Assembly (NCBI GenBank): GCA_032716605.1
Contig: CM064518.1
Span: 41,764,652 to 41,828,651 of the forward strand
Length of the DNA: 64,000 nucleotides
Direction: 5' to 3'
Origin: Paralithodes platypus
Lineage: Eukaryota > Arthropoda > Malacostraca > Decapoda > Lithodidae
Shown here: positions 22,741 through 33,935 of the stretch, in pieces
Layout of the letters: each line of letters begins with the position of its first letter
Numbering within the stretch: the first letter of the stretch is position 1
Program-made: the position numbers and the translations under genes
The notes under the pieces: model-generated
The model's input: only the letters and a program-made list of their open reading frames with translations
Told to the model about the DNA's origin: nothing
Databases searched by the model: none

Positions 22741-23290
22741 AAGGGGGAGCTGGCCATAAAAAATTGTGCGTGAAAGTCGAGCCTGCCACCCAAAGAGAGG
22801 AGATGGCCTGTCCTGCAGAGACTTATTACACATACAGACAACTTTTTGCATTTCAAGTCAAACAGCCACTTCTTAATTTTTTGTTTACGTTTAATTTAAT
22901 TATTTAACTGATTGATGCACGAATTGTGTAGTAGGCCTATATATACACATGCAAATGGATAAATTAAACACTTTCAATATAGTTTTATTCTAACATTTTC
23001 AATCAGATTTTAGTATTACTCTAGAAAATTACCTCCAGAGGCTATCATGCAACGTTGGAAGAAGTTGTTAGAGTAAGCCGATTAACTGAGATATCCTATA
23101 ACCATTCGATTCATAGATGTCCTCCCTAAACTCTGAGTAATATTAACTGACAGTCGTGTAAAATCAATAAAAAATCATCACCAAATTACAAGAGTTAAGA
23201 GTATGGCCCGTAATCCCAGATAAACCCCTTCATGGCCGTTGGGTAATATAATAATTTTGCCATAGTCTCAGCCTGTCAAAAATATATGGA
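22741..23290. other. Unannotated DNA
   Basis: AT-rich sequence without recognised features. Confidence 0.5.
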
Positions 23291-23291
23291 A

Positions 23292-23662
23292 TACCCTGTC
23301 CCAAATAAGTAGACCTAAGCTCTTGAATATTAACCTCTATGACTCACACACGACTAGAGTAATCCACCTATACCCTGTTCCAAGTAAGTAGGCCCAAGCA
23401 ATTGAACATTAACCTCTATAACTCACAGACGACTAGAGTAATCCAGCTATACCCTGTTCCAAGCAAGTAGGCCAACACGCTTGAACGTTAACCTCTATAA
23501 CTCACAGACGACTAGAGTAATCAAGCTAGTATTTTTACCATTTGGGAAGGGTCAGACCGGGAATAGGTGTGGGAATTTACAGCCCATATACTCTAGCTCT
23601 TTTTGAGTTACAGAGGTGTTCACAATTTCTGGCCTATTTGTTTGGAATAGGGTATAGTTGCT
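23292..23662 (+). mobile_element. Family F element with internal 79-bp tandem triplication
   Basis: TACCCTGTTCCAAGNAAGTA recurs at 23292, 23371 and 23450, each followed by AACCTCTATAACTCACAGAC and ACTAGAGTAATC. The last unit continues into the family F centre (TTTTTACCATTTGGGAAGGG) and the closing arm TTTTTGAGTTACAGAGG, ending GGAATAGGGTATA. Confidence 0.8.
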
Positions 23663-23706
23663 GTAATTGTAATGAAAGTACCCAAATACTGTTTCAGTAA
23701 CTTTCA

Positions 23707-23999
23707 TTAAGGAGAGGTTTTTAGTTTGTTCCCTAGATCTCCATCAAGCTTAAAATTACACTCTCTAGACCCCCTTTCAAGATAAATGTGTACATGGCGG
23801 AGGCCGGTTCCTCTAAAATGACAGGCTTGCCACCTAATTGGCACGACAGGTCTTAAAATTGACAGATATGGGGCGAAAGTTCTTAAAATCGCCAAACTAT
23901 TGGCAGAGCGAACGTCTTAAAATCTCAAAAACAATGGGGCTAAACATGAGGGGAAAATGGGTCCAGAAAAAAATCCCTCAAGTGGAAATCTCCCCTTAA
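23707..23999 (-). mobile_element. Family A MITE with TTAA at both ends, shortened core
   Basis: The edges are TTAAGGAGAGGTTTTTAGTT and GTGGAAATCTCCCCTTAA. Parts of the CATTTTTC hairpin and of the GCGAGC palindrome have been lost, which explains the 293-bp length. Confidence 0.88.
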
Positions 24000-24231
24000 T
24001 AGTTCAACAACTAGCATAACATATTAGCTGGCTAGATACACGGTAAGACTAGTTATTATTGAAAATTATGGGATATGTCTCGGAATTAAGGCCTATAACT
24101 CAAGTGCAGCTTATCGTCTGCCAGCAACTGTGCACATCGCGTCGAAGAGCTTCCCATTCTTTTATAGTGAAGTGTCTCCAGCGATGTCTGGACTGGAGTG
24201 GTAGCCCACATAACACTTCAACTAACAGGCA
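24000..24231. other. Unannotated DNA
   Basis: Nothing supported. Confidence 0.4.
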
Positions 24232-24345
24232 AGACGGCCCAGGAGGAGAAGGAGAAAAAGAAAAGATTAAGAGGAAAAGAAGGAGGAGGAGGAGGAGGAG
24301 GAGTACGGGGAGGAGGAGGACGAAGGAAGAGAATGAGCAAAAAGA
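24232..24345. repeat. Polypurine (GGA)n-type tract
   Basis: AGGAGG-rich tract with AAAG interruptions. It gives Gly/Arg/Lys frames on one strand and Pro-rich frames on the other; none is credible as a gene. Confidence 0.9.
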
Positions 24346-24632
24346 GTGGAAGGGCCAAAGACCTCCACCAACTTGGGTATTCGATTCCTAGTGGCATAAC
24401 TAAATACAAACGAAACGCCCCCTGTACACGAAACGTTTATCAGATATCCACTGGTTAAACGATATTGATTTCATTTTATTTATCTTTTATTAGTTATTTA
24501 TTGATTTGTATGTTTATTTGGTCCTCCATAATTATACTAATCTAATTCCGATATACTATGTCACGCTAGAAAGACGTTGGATAATGCCCAATAGAATGTC
24601 TAGGGACACTTCTTATAGACGTCTGTTCTTAC

Positions 24633-24726
24633 CAGGTCCTTCACGTTTCCTGGAGCAGCAGTGTATCATGGAACAGTGGCTGGGGGCAGGAGGGTGTTCA
24701 GAACAGTCACAACGGGACAAGGATTC
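24633..24726 (-). CDS. Candidate 94-nt exon, cysteine-rich
   Basis: On the minus strand an acceptor CTTAATTGACAG precedes 24726 and a donor GTAAGA follows 24633. Only one of the three frames is open across the 94 nt: ESLSRCDCSEHPPAPSHC then SMIHCCSRKREGP, with five Cys in 31 residues. The block is clearly more GC-rich than the AT-rich flanks. Entry phase would be 0 and exit phase 1. No domain is recognised. The plus strand is also open over this interval, so strand rests on the splice signals alone. Confidence 0.3.
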
Positions 24727-24973
24727 CTGTCAATTAAGTTATATGTTTTGGATGATAGAATCATAGAATACAATCGTCTACTGGTAATAAATATGCTATA
24801 ATTCACTTCCAAGTTAAAAGAGTTAATTGATACGTTATTTCATTCTAGGAGATAAATCTATATTATATTTTTTTACTATTAAAATATGGATATGACGGTG
24901 TTTATATCTTCACTAAGGCATTAAGGCTAAAGCAAGATTAGTCTGCAACATTTCATTAACAAGATCATCTGCA

Positions 24974-25099
24974 ATGTAAAGAAACATCCTCAATTGGACA
25001 GATGGTTTTCCCAGAATTTAATTTCGTCACAGGACTCTCACAGCCCTTCCGAGTTGCACCCTTTCGGAAGCAGCGGCCGCCTACATCAACAAGCACAAG
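24974..25099 (-). CDS. Weak candidate terminal exon
   Basis: After an acceptor-like TGCTTGTTGATGTAG, a minus-strand frame reads GGRCFRKGATRKGCESPVTK, then LNSGKTICPIEDVSLHCR, then stop. It has four Cys and mixed composition in a GC-richer block. There is no donor before the stop, so it would be a last exon. The strong acceptor-like sequence TTTCTTTACATTGCAG at its far end points instead to the next 15-20 codons. Low confidence. Confidence 0.2.
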
Positions 25100-25129
25100 C
25101 AATGGCGAAAGGGTTTATATTTTGGTAGA

Positions 25130-25451
25130 TTATTTCATATATTTATTATTGTTTTAGTTTTCTCCCTAGATCCTCCATCAAACTTTAAAAAAACATCCAT
25201 TAGATAACCCTTCTAGATTAATTTGTAAATTTTTCGGTAGAAAACACGTCCGGTTCTTCTAAAATTACAGGCTCACTAGGAAAAAATAAATCGACACTTA
25301 TATAGCACGAAAGGTCTTAACATTGAAAAAGAAATGAGGTGAAAGGTCATAAAATCGACAAACTATTGGGGCAAACATCTGAAAAACTGAAAACTAATGG
25401 GGCTAAACATGAGGGAGAAAGGGGACCAGAAAAACGACCCATCTCCCCTCA
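25130..25451 (-). mobile_element. Family A MITE, diverged
   Basis: It carries CTCCATCAAACTTTAAAAAA, TTTTTCGGTAGAAAA, a decayed GGCTCACTAGG (palindrome lost), AAAGGTCTTAA, GGGGCTAAACATGAGGGAGA and a final CCATCTCCCCTCAA. The left TTAA edge is not clear. Confidence 0.75.
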
Positions 25452-25534
25452 AGAACCGGCGGAAGCACGGGGGTCTGGAGATGCTGTGGTAAGAAAGATC
25501 GCCCATCTTCTTCTCTGGTCGACATTTTGGTGTC

Positions 25535-25918
25535 TTAAGGGGGGTCACCGTTTTTTTTTTTTTTTATCTTTCTCTCCTTTTCCCTCTTTCCCTGGTTTGT
25601 ATCCATTCGGCCCCAATCAGCCAACTGTTTTAAAACTTTTATCCCCATCCAAGTCTCGATTTCTTCCTGGCGAGCGATAGCAAGCCAGCATTGTATGGAG
25701 AAATCCAGCTTCGGAGACATTTTTCTATCGAAAAATGTACAAATTGAACTTGTCAAAAAAAAAATATATATATGCTGGCTCGCTACCGCTCGCCAGGAAA
25801 ATATTGACACCTGGATGGGGGTAAATGTCTTAAAACAGTAGGCTGAATGGGGCCGAATGGATACAAGTCAAAGAGAGAGGGAGAGAAAGAGAAAAAAAAG
25901 CGAGGTGGGCTCCCTTAA
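25535..25918. mobile_element. Family C long-palindrome MITE
   Basis: The edges are TTAAGGGGGGTCACCG and GTGGGCTCCCTTAA. The halves mirror each other: TTGTATCCATTCGGCCCCAA against GGGGCCGAATGGATACAAG, and CCTGGCGAGCGATAGCAAGCC against GGCTCGCTACCGCTCGCC. The central CATTTTTCTATCGAAAAATG is intact. No ORF. Confidence 0.88.
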
Positions 25919-26009
25919 TTTTTTTAAACAACAGAGTGATATTTAGTTTCTGATCATGTAGAATATTGATCCATAAGTAAAGATATATAATAATGTTTAC
26001 TGGAACTAC

Positions 26010-26255
26010 TGTTTCATCTGCCTGACTTCCCTCACTGTTTCTATTGTGCCTCACCTACTTGGAAACTAATTCAGCGAAGTCTCACAAACACCTCCTCCTC
26101 CTATTAATTTCACTACAATTAACAAGCATACCATACTTTTTTTCGTACCTTGATTTTGGCTCTGTATCATTTTTTCAACCTTGGAGGGGATACTTACTAG
26201 GGGCAGCTTTTCTTTTTGTCTTTTCCATGCACATAGAAAAAATGTACCAGCATTG
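26010..26255 (-). repeat. Family S dispersed repeat, inverted
   Basis: It shares GGAACTACTGTTTCAT, CTTCCCTCACTGTTTCT, CTCACAAACACCTCCTCCTC, ACAAGCATACCATACTT and GGCAGCTTTTCTTTTTGTC with the copy at 54990-55335. Confidence 0.75.
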
Positions 26256-26380
26256 TTGCATATTGGTAATGGATATGGACATATTTGAAAGTGCAGATAG
26301 ACCCATGACCCCAGTGGCCCCAAGATGGCAGAGGTTGGCCAGTCTCTGCTACAACAGGGTCTATAACGGTGGCTTAAGGA

Positions 26381-26600
26381 TGAAGAATATATTTTTTGGT
26401 CGATTATTTCATATGTTTATAATGTTCAAGTTTTCTTCCTAGAACTCCATCAAACTTTAAAAAAACATCCCCAAGATCCCCAATTTGTACAATTTTCGGT
26501 AGAAAAATGTCCCAGCCGAAGGCCAGTCCTTATTAAAATATGAAAACTAATGGTGCTAAACATGAGGGAGAAGAGGACCAGAAACCCCCCCCTCCCCCCC
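26381..26600 (-). mobile_element. Family A MITE, partial
   Basis: It contains ACTCCATCAAACTTTAAAAA, TTTTCGGTAGAAAAATGTCC, CAGCCGAAGGCC and then, after a deletion of the GCGAGC region, ACTAATGGTGCTAAACATGA. It ends in a C-run rather than a TIR. Confidence 0.7.
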
Positions 26601-27376
26601 CCCAAATCACACACCCCTTTCCGAGAAGAGAGCAGGTGGCACACACGCCCCGACAATACATACGCTCATAACACCCTGATGATGGAGGAGCCCTGGTTCA
26701 CGAGTTATGCCGCTATTTACCTTTGCCAGACGTCAGATTCAACTGTCTTTTTTTTTTTGTCCAGCGGGGGATAAAATTTCAGCTGAGGAGGTAGGTGGTG
26801 GTGGTGGGGGAGGCAGCGGCGCAATCTCGTAACTCGCGGCCTAACAAGAGATGAGAAGAAAGAAATTCGCTCTTTTCGTGATGGCTTTGGTCGTTAGGAC
26901 ATTAAGAGGTCGTCCCGGGAGCAAAGGGGGGCTCATGTGTGTGTGTATGTGTGTGTGTATGTGTGTGTGTGTGTGTGCACTTGTATGAATGCACAGTAGA
27001 GGGGGGCGGGGGCTCGTTGATGGAGGTATCATCCAGGCCAAATCACATGAACACGTCTTATTCTGGTTTCTTTCGGTAAACTGCTATCCTGGTAACATAT
27101 TAAGGAACTGTTCATAATAGTGTCGGCAATTAGACCGATGCTAGATTATCATAGCTGGTTAAAATCCTCAAGATGCTTCCAGACCTAGAAAAGATGCCGA
27201 CAAAAAAGTGCTGGTGAGACTATTAGTATTATTTCCAAGGGGCCGTCAGAGAGTTGGGGAGGTTGTATTATAAAAGTTAGGTCAGCTGCAAGAGGGTCAG
27301 GAAGGTCGATCGTTCAATCAGTCTCGGGTTTATGTGGTCAAGGTTTTAGTAATCCGTGGTATTAAACTTATTATAT
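26601..27376. other. Unannotated DNA with a (GT)n tract at 26936-26978
   Basis: Moderately GC-rich blocks occur at 26640-26720 and 26780-26930 without a clear open frame plus splice pair. Nothing else supported. Confidence 0.4.
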
Positions 27377-27714
27377 TAGTAAGGAGGGGAAGGGGTTATT
27401 TTTTGTTCGATATATTTATTTATATAGTATTATTTTAGTTTCATCGCTAGACCTCCATCAAGATTATATCCCCAAAATACCCCTTTGAGATATATATATG
27501 TGTACAATGTCCTGGCCGAGTGCCGGTTCCTCCTAAATTACAGATTCGATATCCCAGGCCAGGACAAAATCAACACCTAAATGACAAAGAAACGGGGCGA
27601 GAGGTCTTGAATCGCCAAACTAGTGGGCTGAGCGTCTACAATTTTGAAACCGGTACTGAAGGGGTTAAGGGAGGCACAGGAGAGTCCTTCCCGCTTTTTC
27701 GATCGGCACCTTAA
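27377..27714 (-). mobile_element. Family A MITE, diverged
   Basis: CTAGACCTCCATCAAG, a shortened TGTACAATG/CCTGGCCGAGTGCCGG hairpin, AAAATCAACACCTAAATGAC and a right-hand TTAA at 27711-27714 are visible. Confidence 0.65.
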
Positions 27715-28825
<1,111 letters not shown>

Positions 28826-29395
28826 TACTGTAGCGTATTAACATCCCCATACAAAGCAGGTGAAATAAATGACGTAGAGAGTGTACAAAGAAATTTCACT
28901 TCGCATATAAGTTCGATAAAACATCTACACTATTGGGAGCGTTTAAGAGCACTGAATCTGTACTCACTGGAACGTAGAAGGGAACGTTACCTAATAATAT
29001 ACACATGGAAAATCGCAGAGGGTTTAGTACCAAACCTACATACTCCGATAGTCATGAAATTCAGTGATAGGAGAGGCTGGGAATGCGAAATCCCCCGGAT
29101 GAATAACAGGGGTGCTATGGGCTCTCTGCGAGAGGGCTGGTTATCACACAGAGGCCCACGTCTCTTCAACAAACTCCCACGGCGAGTAAGAGACATGAGA
29201 GACATCTCGTTAGACAACTTCAAGAGAGCCCTAGATGTCGAACTGCAAAAAGTGCCAGACGAGCCCATCCTCGCAAGGGAGCGAGCTGTCGCTTCAAACA
29301 GTCTACTGCACCAAATCACCACCCATAACGAGGGGCGTCGCGCTCCTTGGTGCCGCTAGAGGAGCGGCGAACACATCCAAAGGTATCCAAAGGTA
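28826..29395 (+). mobile_element. LINE-B copy 2: 5'-truncated non-LTR retrotransposon 3' end
   Basis: This copy is nearly identical to 8150-8707 but open from its truncated start to a TAG at 29357-29359. The frame includes SVQRNFTSHISSIKHLHYWE, LNSLERRRERY-like residues (as LNLYSLERRRERYLIIYTWK), GPRLFNKLPRRVRDMRDIS, LDNFKRALDVELQKVPDEP and a closing VASNSLLHQI..GRRAPWCR. It corresponds to the C-terminal tail of ORF2 in CR1/jockey-group LINEs; the catalytic RT core is missing, so it cannot be autonomous. After the stop, about 35 bp ends with GGTATCCAAAGGTAAGGT-type short repeats, the probable LINE 3' tail. The 5' end was truncated at insertion. Confidence 0.88.
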
Positions 29396-29509
29396 AGGTA
29401 TACAACACAATGCTTTATTATACCCCAGATGCTTCAGAAGTTGAATTCAGAACTTAACATTATAGGTTCAAAGATTCAAATGGATGTATACTTATTGTGG
29501 CTCACGATA

Positions 29510-29667
29510 GTATACTCAACCAAAAAACAATCTTTACAATTAACTCTCTAAATATTCTGGAAGTGACTCGAAATCTTTTGATAATACGTATGTTTCACCG
29601 ATTTATTCCGTTCACACAAATTTATATTGCTCACCAGTGTAAAGATTGTTTTTTGGTCGAGTGTATC
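29510..29667. mobile_element. Mariner-like mini-palindrome (28-bp TIRs, about 158 bp)
   Basis: The left arm CTCAACCAAAAAACAATCTT is mirrored at the right by AAGATTGTTTTTTGGTCGAG. Including flanks, 26 of 28 bases match, and TA occurs at both outer edges. Interior DNA is AT-rich without an ORF. The TA target and arm sequence suggest a Tc1/mariner-group MITE. Confidence 0.7.
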
Positions 29668-29705
29668 TGCTGTGTATGTCCTTCTAGTGTGTCCAAATAG
29701 AGGAT

Positions 29706-29942
29706 AACACACACACACACACACACCTGGGTATCGGAAGGGGAAACTCCTGGAAACGAATTACCCCGGCGAGCGATCCATCAAACTCCATTTTCAATCA
29801 AGGAGAAATGATGAGGAACGTTTCGAGCAAATTGGATATTGCCCCACCCCTCTGGAGACGCGACAGAGGGGGTCATTCTCCGCGGGGATGTCAACTCAAT
29901 TCAATTCGTCAAATCTTCTCGACTCTAATACAATATAACCAT
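29706..29942 (+). other. GC-richer unique block, open frame without early ATG
   Basis: One plus frame is open for about 78 codons and has protein-like composition, with segments GNSWKRITPASDPSNSIFNQ and LDIAPPLWRRDRGGHSPRG. No convincing splice sites or start codon were found. It could be an exon remnant, an old repeat or a conserved non-coding element. Confidence 0.25.
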
Positions 29943-29959
29943 ATTATATTTTAAATATT

Positions 29960-30420
29960 TTAATCTTATAAATCTATGTATCTATTTACCCATCTGCCTT
30001 TTTACCACTCCACCATCCATGTATCTGTCTACATACCTACCTATTTATCTATCTACTTAGCTATCTGCATATTTATATATTCATATATATTGGTCCATCC
30101 TTTGAGACGTCGCGCTGGAGGTGGTCATTGGTTGTCGGACCCTGGCGACTTAATGATTTACATGCAATTATATCACACCTGGTGAAATGTTGGTGGGGTA
30201 AAGGTATATATGTTCTACCAATCTACCTACCTAGCTACCTAACTGTCTATCTATCTACCCACTTATCTAACTGTATCTATCTACCCATCTACCTAACTGT
30301 CTATCTATCTCTATTATCTATCCCCACCCTTCATGAGCCGCACGGGGATTTGGGGTCGTTGGTAGTCGGGTCTTGGTGACTTTACTATTTACCTGCAACT
30401 GAGGTCTACGAAACTCTACT
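29960..30420. repeat. (CTAT/CTAC)n tracts with a diverged 235-bp-spaced duplication
   Basis: GGTGGTCATTGGTTGTCGG..GGCGACTTAATGATTTACATG (about 30120) resembles GGGGTCGTTGGTAGTCGGG..GGTGACTTTACTATTTACCTG (about 30352). Tetranucleotide tracts lie between and around them. Confidence 0.6.
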
Positions 30421-30819
30421 TATCTAATCTAGTATATTCTTATCAAACTGTGTTGTTATCCGTTTGTCCATCTATTCAGCTATCTATTTATTCATCTACA
30501 TACCCTCCCACAGCTATACCATCATTGCATTCTTCCAATTTCCATTATACCGGTATCAAACTATCTATCTATCTATATGCAGTGTCATGACATCCTTAAA
30601 TGTTGAATGAGCGGTTTAATAAACCCCCATGTCAGATCTAGGTAAGGGTAGGACAAGCTGAATAACTTATATTTGCTTTCTTAAATCAGGTTAAATTAAC
30701 CTACGTTTGATTCGCTTAACTTGCACCACACATTTTAAGATTTCCATCAACATGTACACCAATTCCAGAATACAAAATGCTCGCTATTACTACAGAACAT
30801 AAAACCAAAGAGCCATAAC
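30421..30819. other. Unannotated DNA
   Basis: Short CTAT runs only. Confidence 0.4.
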
Positions 30820-30990
30820 AATCGATCTCCCAGGGGTAATTATGTCCGGGAGTCTGTGATAAATATGTATAATGGGTTTACGTTACACCCGTTAATTACC
30901 CGACCTAATGGGGGCTTGAGGTGCATGAAATACCCTCATTAAACGAGGCATAAACCGACGAGATTATTCCCTTGTATAATACTCCCAGAT
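30820..30990. promoter_or_regulatory. Homeodomain-site-rich unique block (possible enhancer)
   Basis: Within about 150 bp there are GTTAATTACCC, CCTAATGGGG, CTCATTAAACG and CATAAAC, all core homeodomain-type (TAAT) or Hox/FOX-like motifs, in non-repetitive DNA of balanced composition. This is inference from motif density only. Confidence 0.2.
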
Positions 30991-31015
30991 GACTGCAGGT
31001 GTTCTTAGCCGTCAC

Positions 31016-31016
<1 letters not shown>

Positions 31017-31058
<42 letters not shown>

Positions 31059-31120
31059 TTTGTCAGTCGTTAACTCACACTCACTGACATAATTTATCTA
31101 TCAATATATATTTATTTTAT

Positions 31121-31157
<37 letters not shown>
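31017..31157. repeat. (CT)n and (CA)n microsatellites
   Basis: CT run 31017-31056 and CA run 31123-31157. Confidence 0.95.
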
Positions 31158-31159
<2 letters not shown>

Positions 31160-31372
31160 AAAACTTTGGACTTAAGGACCCATGTTTATGGAGGGATCGT
31201 GAGGGTATTAACTCCAGTCATGGTGGACATTTATCACCCATGTCAAGTAGGAGGTGTCTGCTGCTTAACAAATTTGTTTTTGTTTTGTTTACCCCATCTT
31301 AGTTGTATAAAATAAGCTAGGGGAAGTTAGAGTGCATACGTTGGTGTAATAAGAGTGAAGCGATAAACTAAT
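31158..31372. other. Unannotated DNA
   Basis: Nothing supported. Confidence 0.4.
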
Positions 31373-31597
31373 ATGGAAGTTGATGTGAATAGGAGAGTTT
31401 ATTACTCTGTAATTCGACCTTTGATGAATAAACTATACGAGTGGAAGCTAACTAGAAAGGATAAGTTGTTTAAGATTGAAGCGATAATCTCCTATATCTT
31501 AAAAAGTAACGACATCCTACCTAAGCTATATTCTTCCCATTTAATCAAAGACGTATTTCATAAGCTGGATAACATAGTTTGGTGCCAGTTCGAATGA
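31373..31597 (+). CDS. Small ORF of unknown function
   Basis: A 74-codon ATG-to-TGA frame with balanced, protein-like composition: MEVDVNRRVYYSVIRPLMNK near the start and IISYILKSNDILPKLYSSHL near the middle. It is rich in Lys, Leu, Ile and Tyr, has no repeat origin, and could form helices. An AATAAA lies just after the stop (31600-31605). No Kozak-like or promoter support, no domain and no homologous copy in the window. It may be a small gene, an exon or a viral or transposon remnant; I do not recognise it. Confidence 0.25.
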   Translation: MEVDVNRRVYYSVIRPLMNKLYEWKLTRKDKLFKIEAIISYILKSNDILPKLYSSHLIKDVFHKLDNIVWCQFE

Positions 31598-32329
31598 TGT
31601 AATAAAAGTCGAATCGGTTGAAGCTGAGAGAGTAAATACCTGGATGTAGGAATTAGAGCTGAGAATACCTGGGTCGATCTATAATGTGAGTAATTTAGAC
31701 GTTCAGACCCCTTCTCTAGATATAGCTCCACGGAAATACACCGGTGGTATAGGTTTTGTTTTTAATACTGAATGCAGGTGATATGGAAAGGGTCTCACTC
31801 TCACTCACACACCCAATATCACACTCATACACATGCAGTCTCTTATTTATTCCCAAACTCACCCATCTCTCTCTCTCTCTCTCTCTCTCACTCATACACA
31901 CACACACACACGATCACATATATAGAAATAATATAAACAGCCACCCCCTCCTCTGAATATAGCTGCTCTGAACTAGGCCACCATCTTCGTCTTGTCTAGT
32001 GGCGTCTATTTAGGAATCCTTGTATTTATTTTCCTTTCAATCTGCCTCATTTTCTGAGTGACCGTCCTTCAGTAGGTCGTTTCAGTACGCCCTTCAATAA
32101 TGTTTTAACCGTAGTATTGTCTATTTCATGTGGTTTGAAGAATTAATATGTGATTAATCTTACCCTCTTAAAAAACGTAAGTAATAATTCCACAAATAAT
32201 CAGTATGTTTGATTGAACGAACTATGTTGCGTTGATACTTTATTAGCTAAAATATATTAAATAATTATGGTTTTGGTTGTCCTTGCAATGTTCATGCTAA
32301 TAAGAAATGACCCCACTTCAAGTTAAACT
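31598..32329. other. Unannotated DNA with (CT)n/(CA)n at 31866-31912
   Basis: Short microsatellites and AT-rich sequence; no gene. Confidence 0.5.
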
Positions 32330-32480
32330 TGACATATACCGGCCTTCGGCTGGTTTCTCTTTAAGTGTAGGTTTGCTTTCGATCGCTAAGGAAAATAAAT
32401 GACACCTGAACTTCTTATAATTGCCAAAATAAATGGAAAAAATGTGACGACACAACGCCCATTCCTAGATTAGATAGGGT
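32330..32480 (-). mobile_element. Family A MITE relic
   Basis: ACCGGCCTTCGGCTGGTTTC, a decayed GCTTTCGATCGCTAAGG and GACACCTGAA are recognisable; the ends are lost. Confidence 0.55.
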
Positions 32481-32690
32481 TAAATAGTGTTGCTAACTCT
32501 GGAAAGGGCCACAAAGTATTTCAATAATCTTAACGGGGTTTGCAGTCTTAAACTAACTTCTTCCTTTGACAGCAGTTCCTTTGAAGTCATGCAGGACCAA
32601 ATTGGAAGTAATTCTAGACCCAGGGACTTCACATTTTTGGTCCAGGGAGCAAGGTGGGTAAACAGAGGCGGTGGTAAAATGTAGGACGTG
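32481..32690 (-). repeat. Possible old dispersed repeat with an open minus frame
   Basis: The minus frame SLRLQTPLRLLKYFVALSRV resembles translations I associate with non-coding dispersed repeats of large invertebrate genomes. No second copy lies in this window, so the call is tentative. Confidence 0.2.
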
Positions 32691-32741
32691 AGCAGCTTAC
32701 GGGGGGCCATTACTTGTGGGGGTTCAGGGGTAGGGGGTGGG

Positions 32742-33085
32742 GGCCCGCAGGAGGGGAGGTGGCGCTGGAGGAGGCACTGCAGGGGATGGGGAGGGGCACG
32801 GGAGGGGGCACTAGAGGGAAGGGGGGGGTGGCACTGCAGGGGAGGGAGAGATGGCACAGGAGGGGTCACTACAGGGGAGGAGGTGGCACTGCAGTGGAGG
32901 GGGTGGCACAGGAGGGGGCACTAGAGGGGAGGGAGAAGTGGCACTGCAGGGAAGGGGGAGGTGGTACAGGAGGCACTGCAGGGGAGGGGGTAGCACTGCA
33001 GGGGAAGAGGAGGTGGCACAGTAGGGGGCACTGCAGGGGAGCGGGAGGGGGCACAACAGCAGAGAGGGAGGGGGCACTGCTCTGG
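32742..33085. repeat. G-rich minisatellite (GGCACTGCAGGGGAGG), unit about 20-24 bp
   Basis: At least a dozen units of GGTGGCACTGCAGGGGA / GGGGGCACTAGAGGGGAGGG are visible. High G skew on the plus strand gives Gly/Arg frames and Pro-rich minus frames of no coding value. GGGG runs every 20 bp could support G-quadruplexes. Confidence 0.93.
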
Positions 33086-33318
33086 AAGGGATGGGGTCGG
33101 AAATATTATATAGGGGAAGGTGGGCGTGGCATTAAGTGGCAGATTCTTTTATAGGGAGACATCTGAAATTTCGAGTTTTTTAAGACACCATATTCCAAAC
33201 CTTGCCAGTACTGGTATCTGCTTTGTGCGATATATTTTTAAAATCCAAAGAAATATGGCAAAATGAAGACATGACATATGTTTTGAATGTACTAAACTAT
33301 GGCTTACAGCGGGGATGT

Positions 33319-33866
33319 AAAACATGGCTGTTGTTGTTGTTGTTGTTCCCCATGCTGCCTGGCCGAACAGCCCCAAGGCCCCGAGCAAGGCCAAGGCCAT
33401 AACCGAGCGCCCCCACAGAACCCTACCCGCCGACCACAATAAAGCCTGGGTGACCGAAGCCACTCCATGGCGGGGAGCTGAGGAGGGTGCGGAAACGCCC
33501 GGGAAACCAAAGCCCCACCCAGGGTCCTGTGCCCCTCAGCAATTATGAAGAGAAAGTTGAGGGGCAAGGGAAAAATGTGACGCTTTGGCTTCCAATCTTG
33601 GTAGATTGGGAGGTCAATCCACGGAAGAGACGCCGTCACTTGAGATCTAGAAAATATATAAGTAAAAGGAACAGTCAGAGTAAGCTATGGGTATGGCAGA
33701 GATTGCTCAGTTCTCACTCTGATAGACCAGCCCATCACCACATGACTAGAACCCAATCCTCTCAGCATCAGCTAGGAAAGGCCCTAGAAAGCCGCCTTTG
33801 GCGGGGGGATAGCTTCCCTACTTCAACCCTTTTCGGGGTTGGGCACCCGCCGAAAACATGGCTGTT
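33319..33866 (-). mobile_element. Retroposon insertion with 14-bp target-site duplication
   Basis: The exact direct repeat AAAACATGGCTGTT flanks the block (33319-33332 and 33853-33866). Immediately inside the left copy is (GTT)n, so on the minus strand the element ends in an (AAC)n tail, a standard layout for a LINE- or SINE-type insertion. The 520-bp interior is much more GC-rich than the flanks. Frames of 104-161 codons on both strands have no RT or nuclease motif. It could be a 5'-truncated LINE, a long SINE or a retroposed transcript. Confidence 0.75.
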
Positions 33867-33935
33867 CTTTGCAATGCATAAGTTAAAGATCGCTACAAAC
33901 GGCTGTGTAGGTTATAAAGATATATTTAAAAAGTG

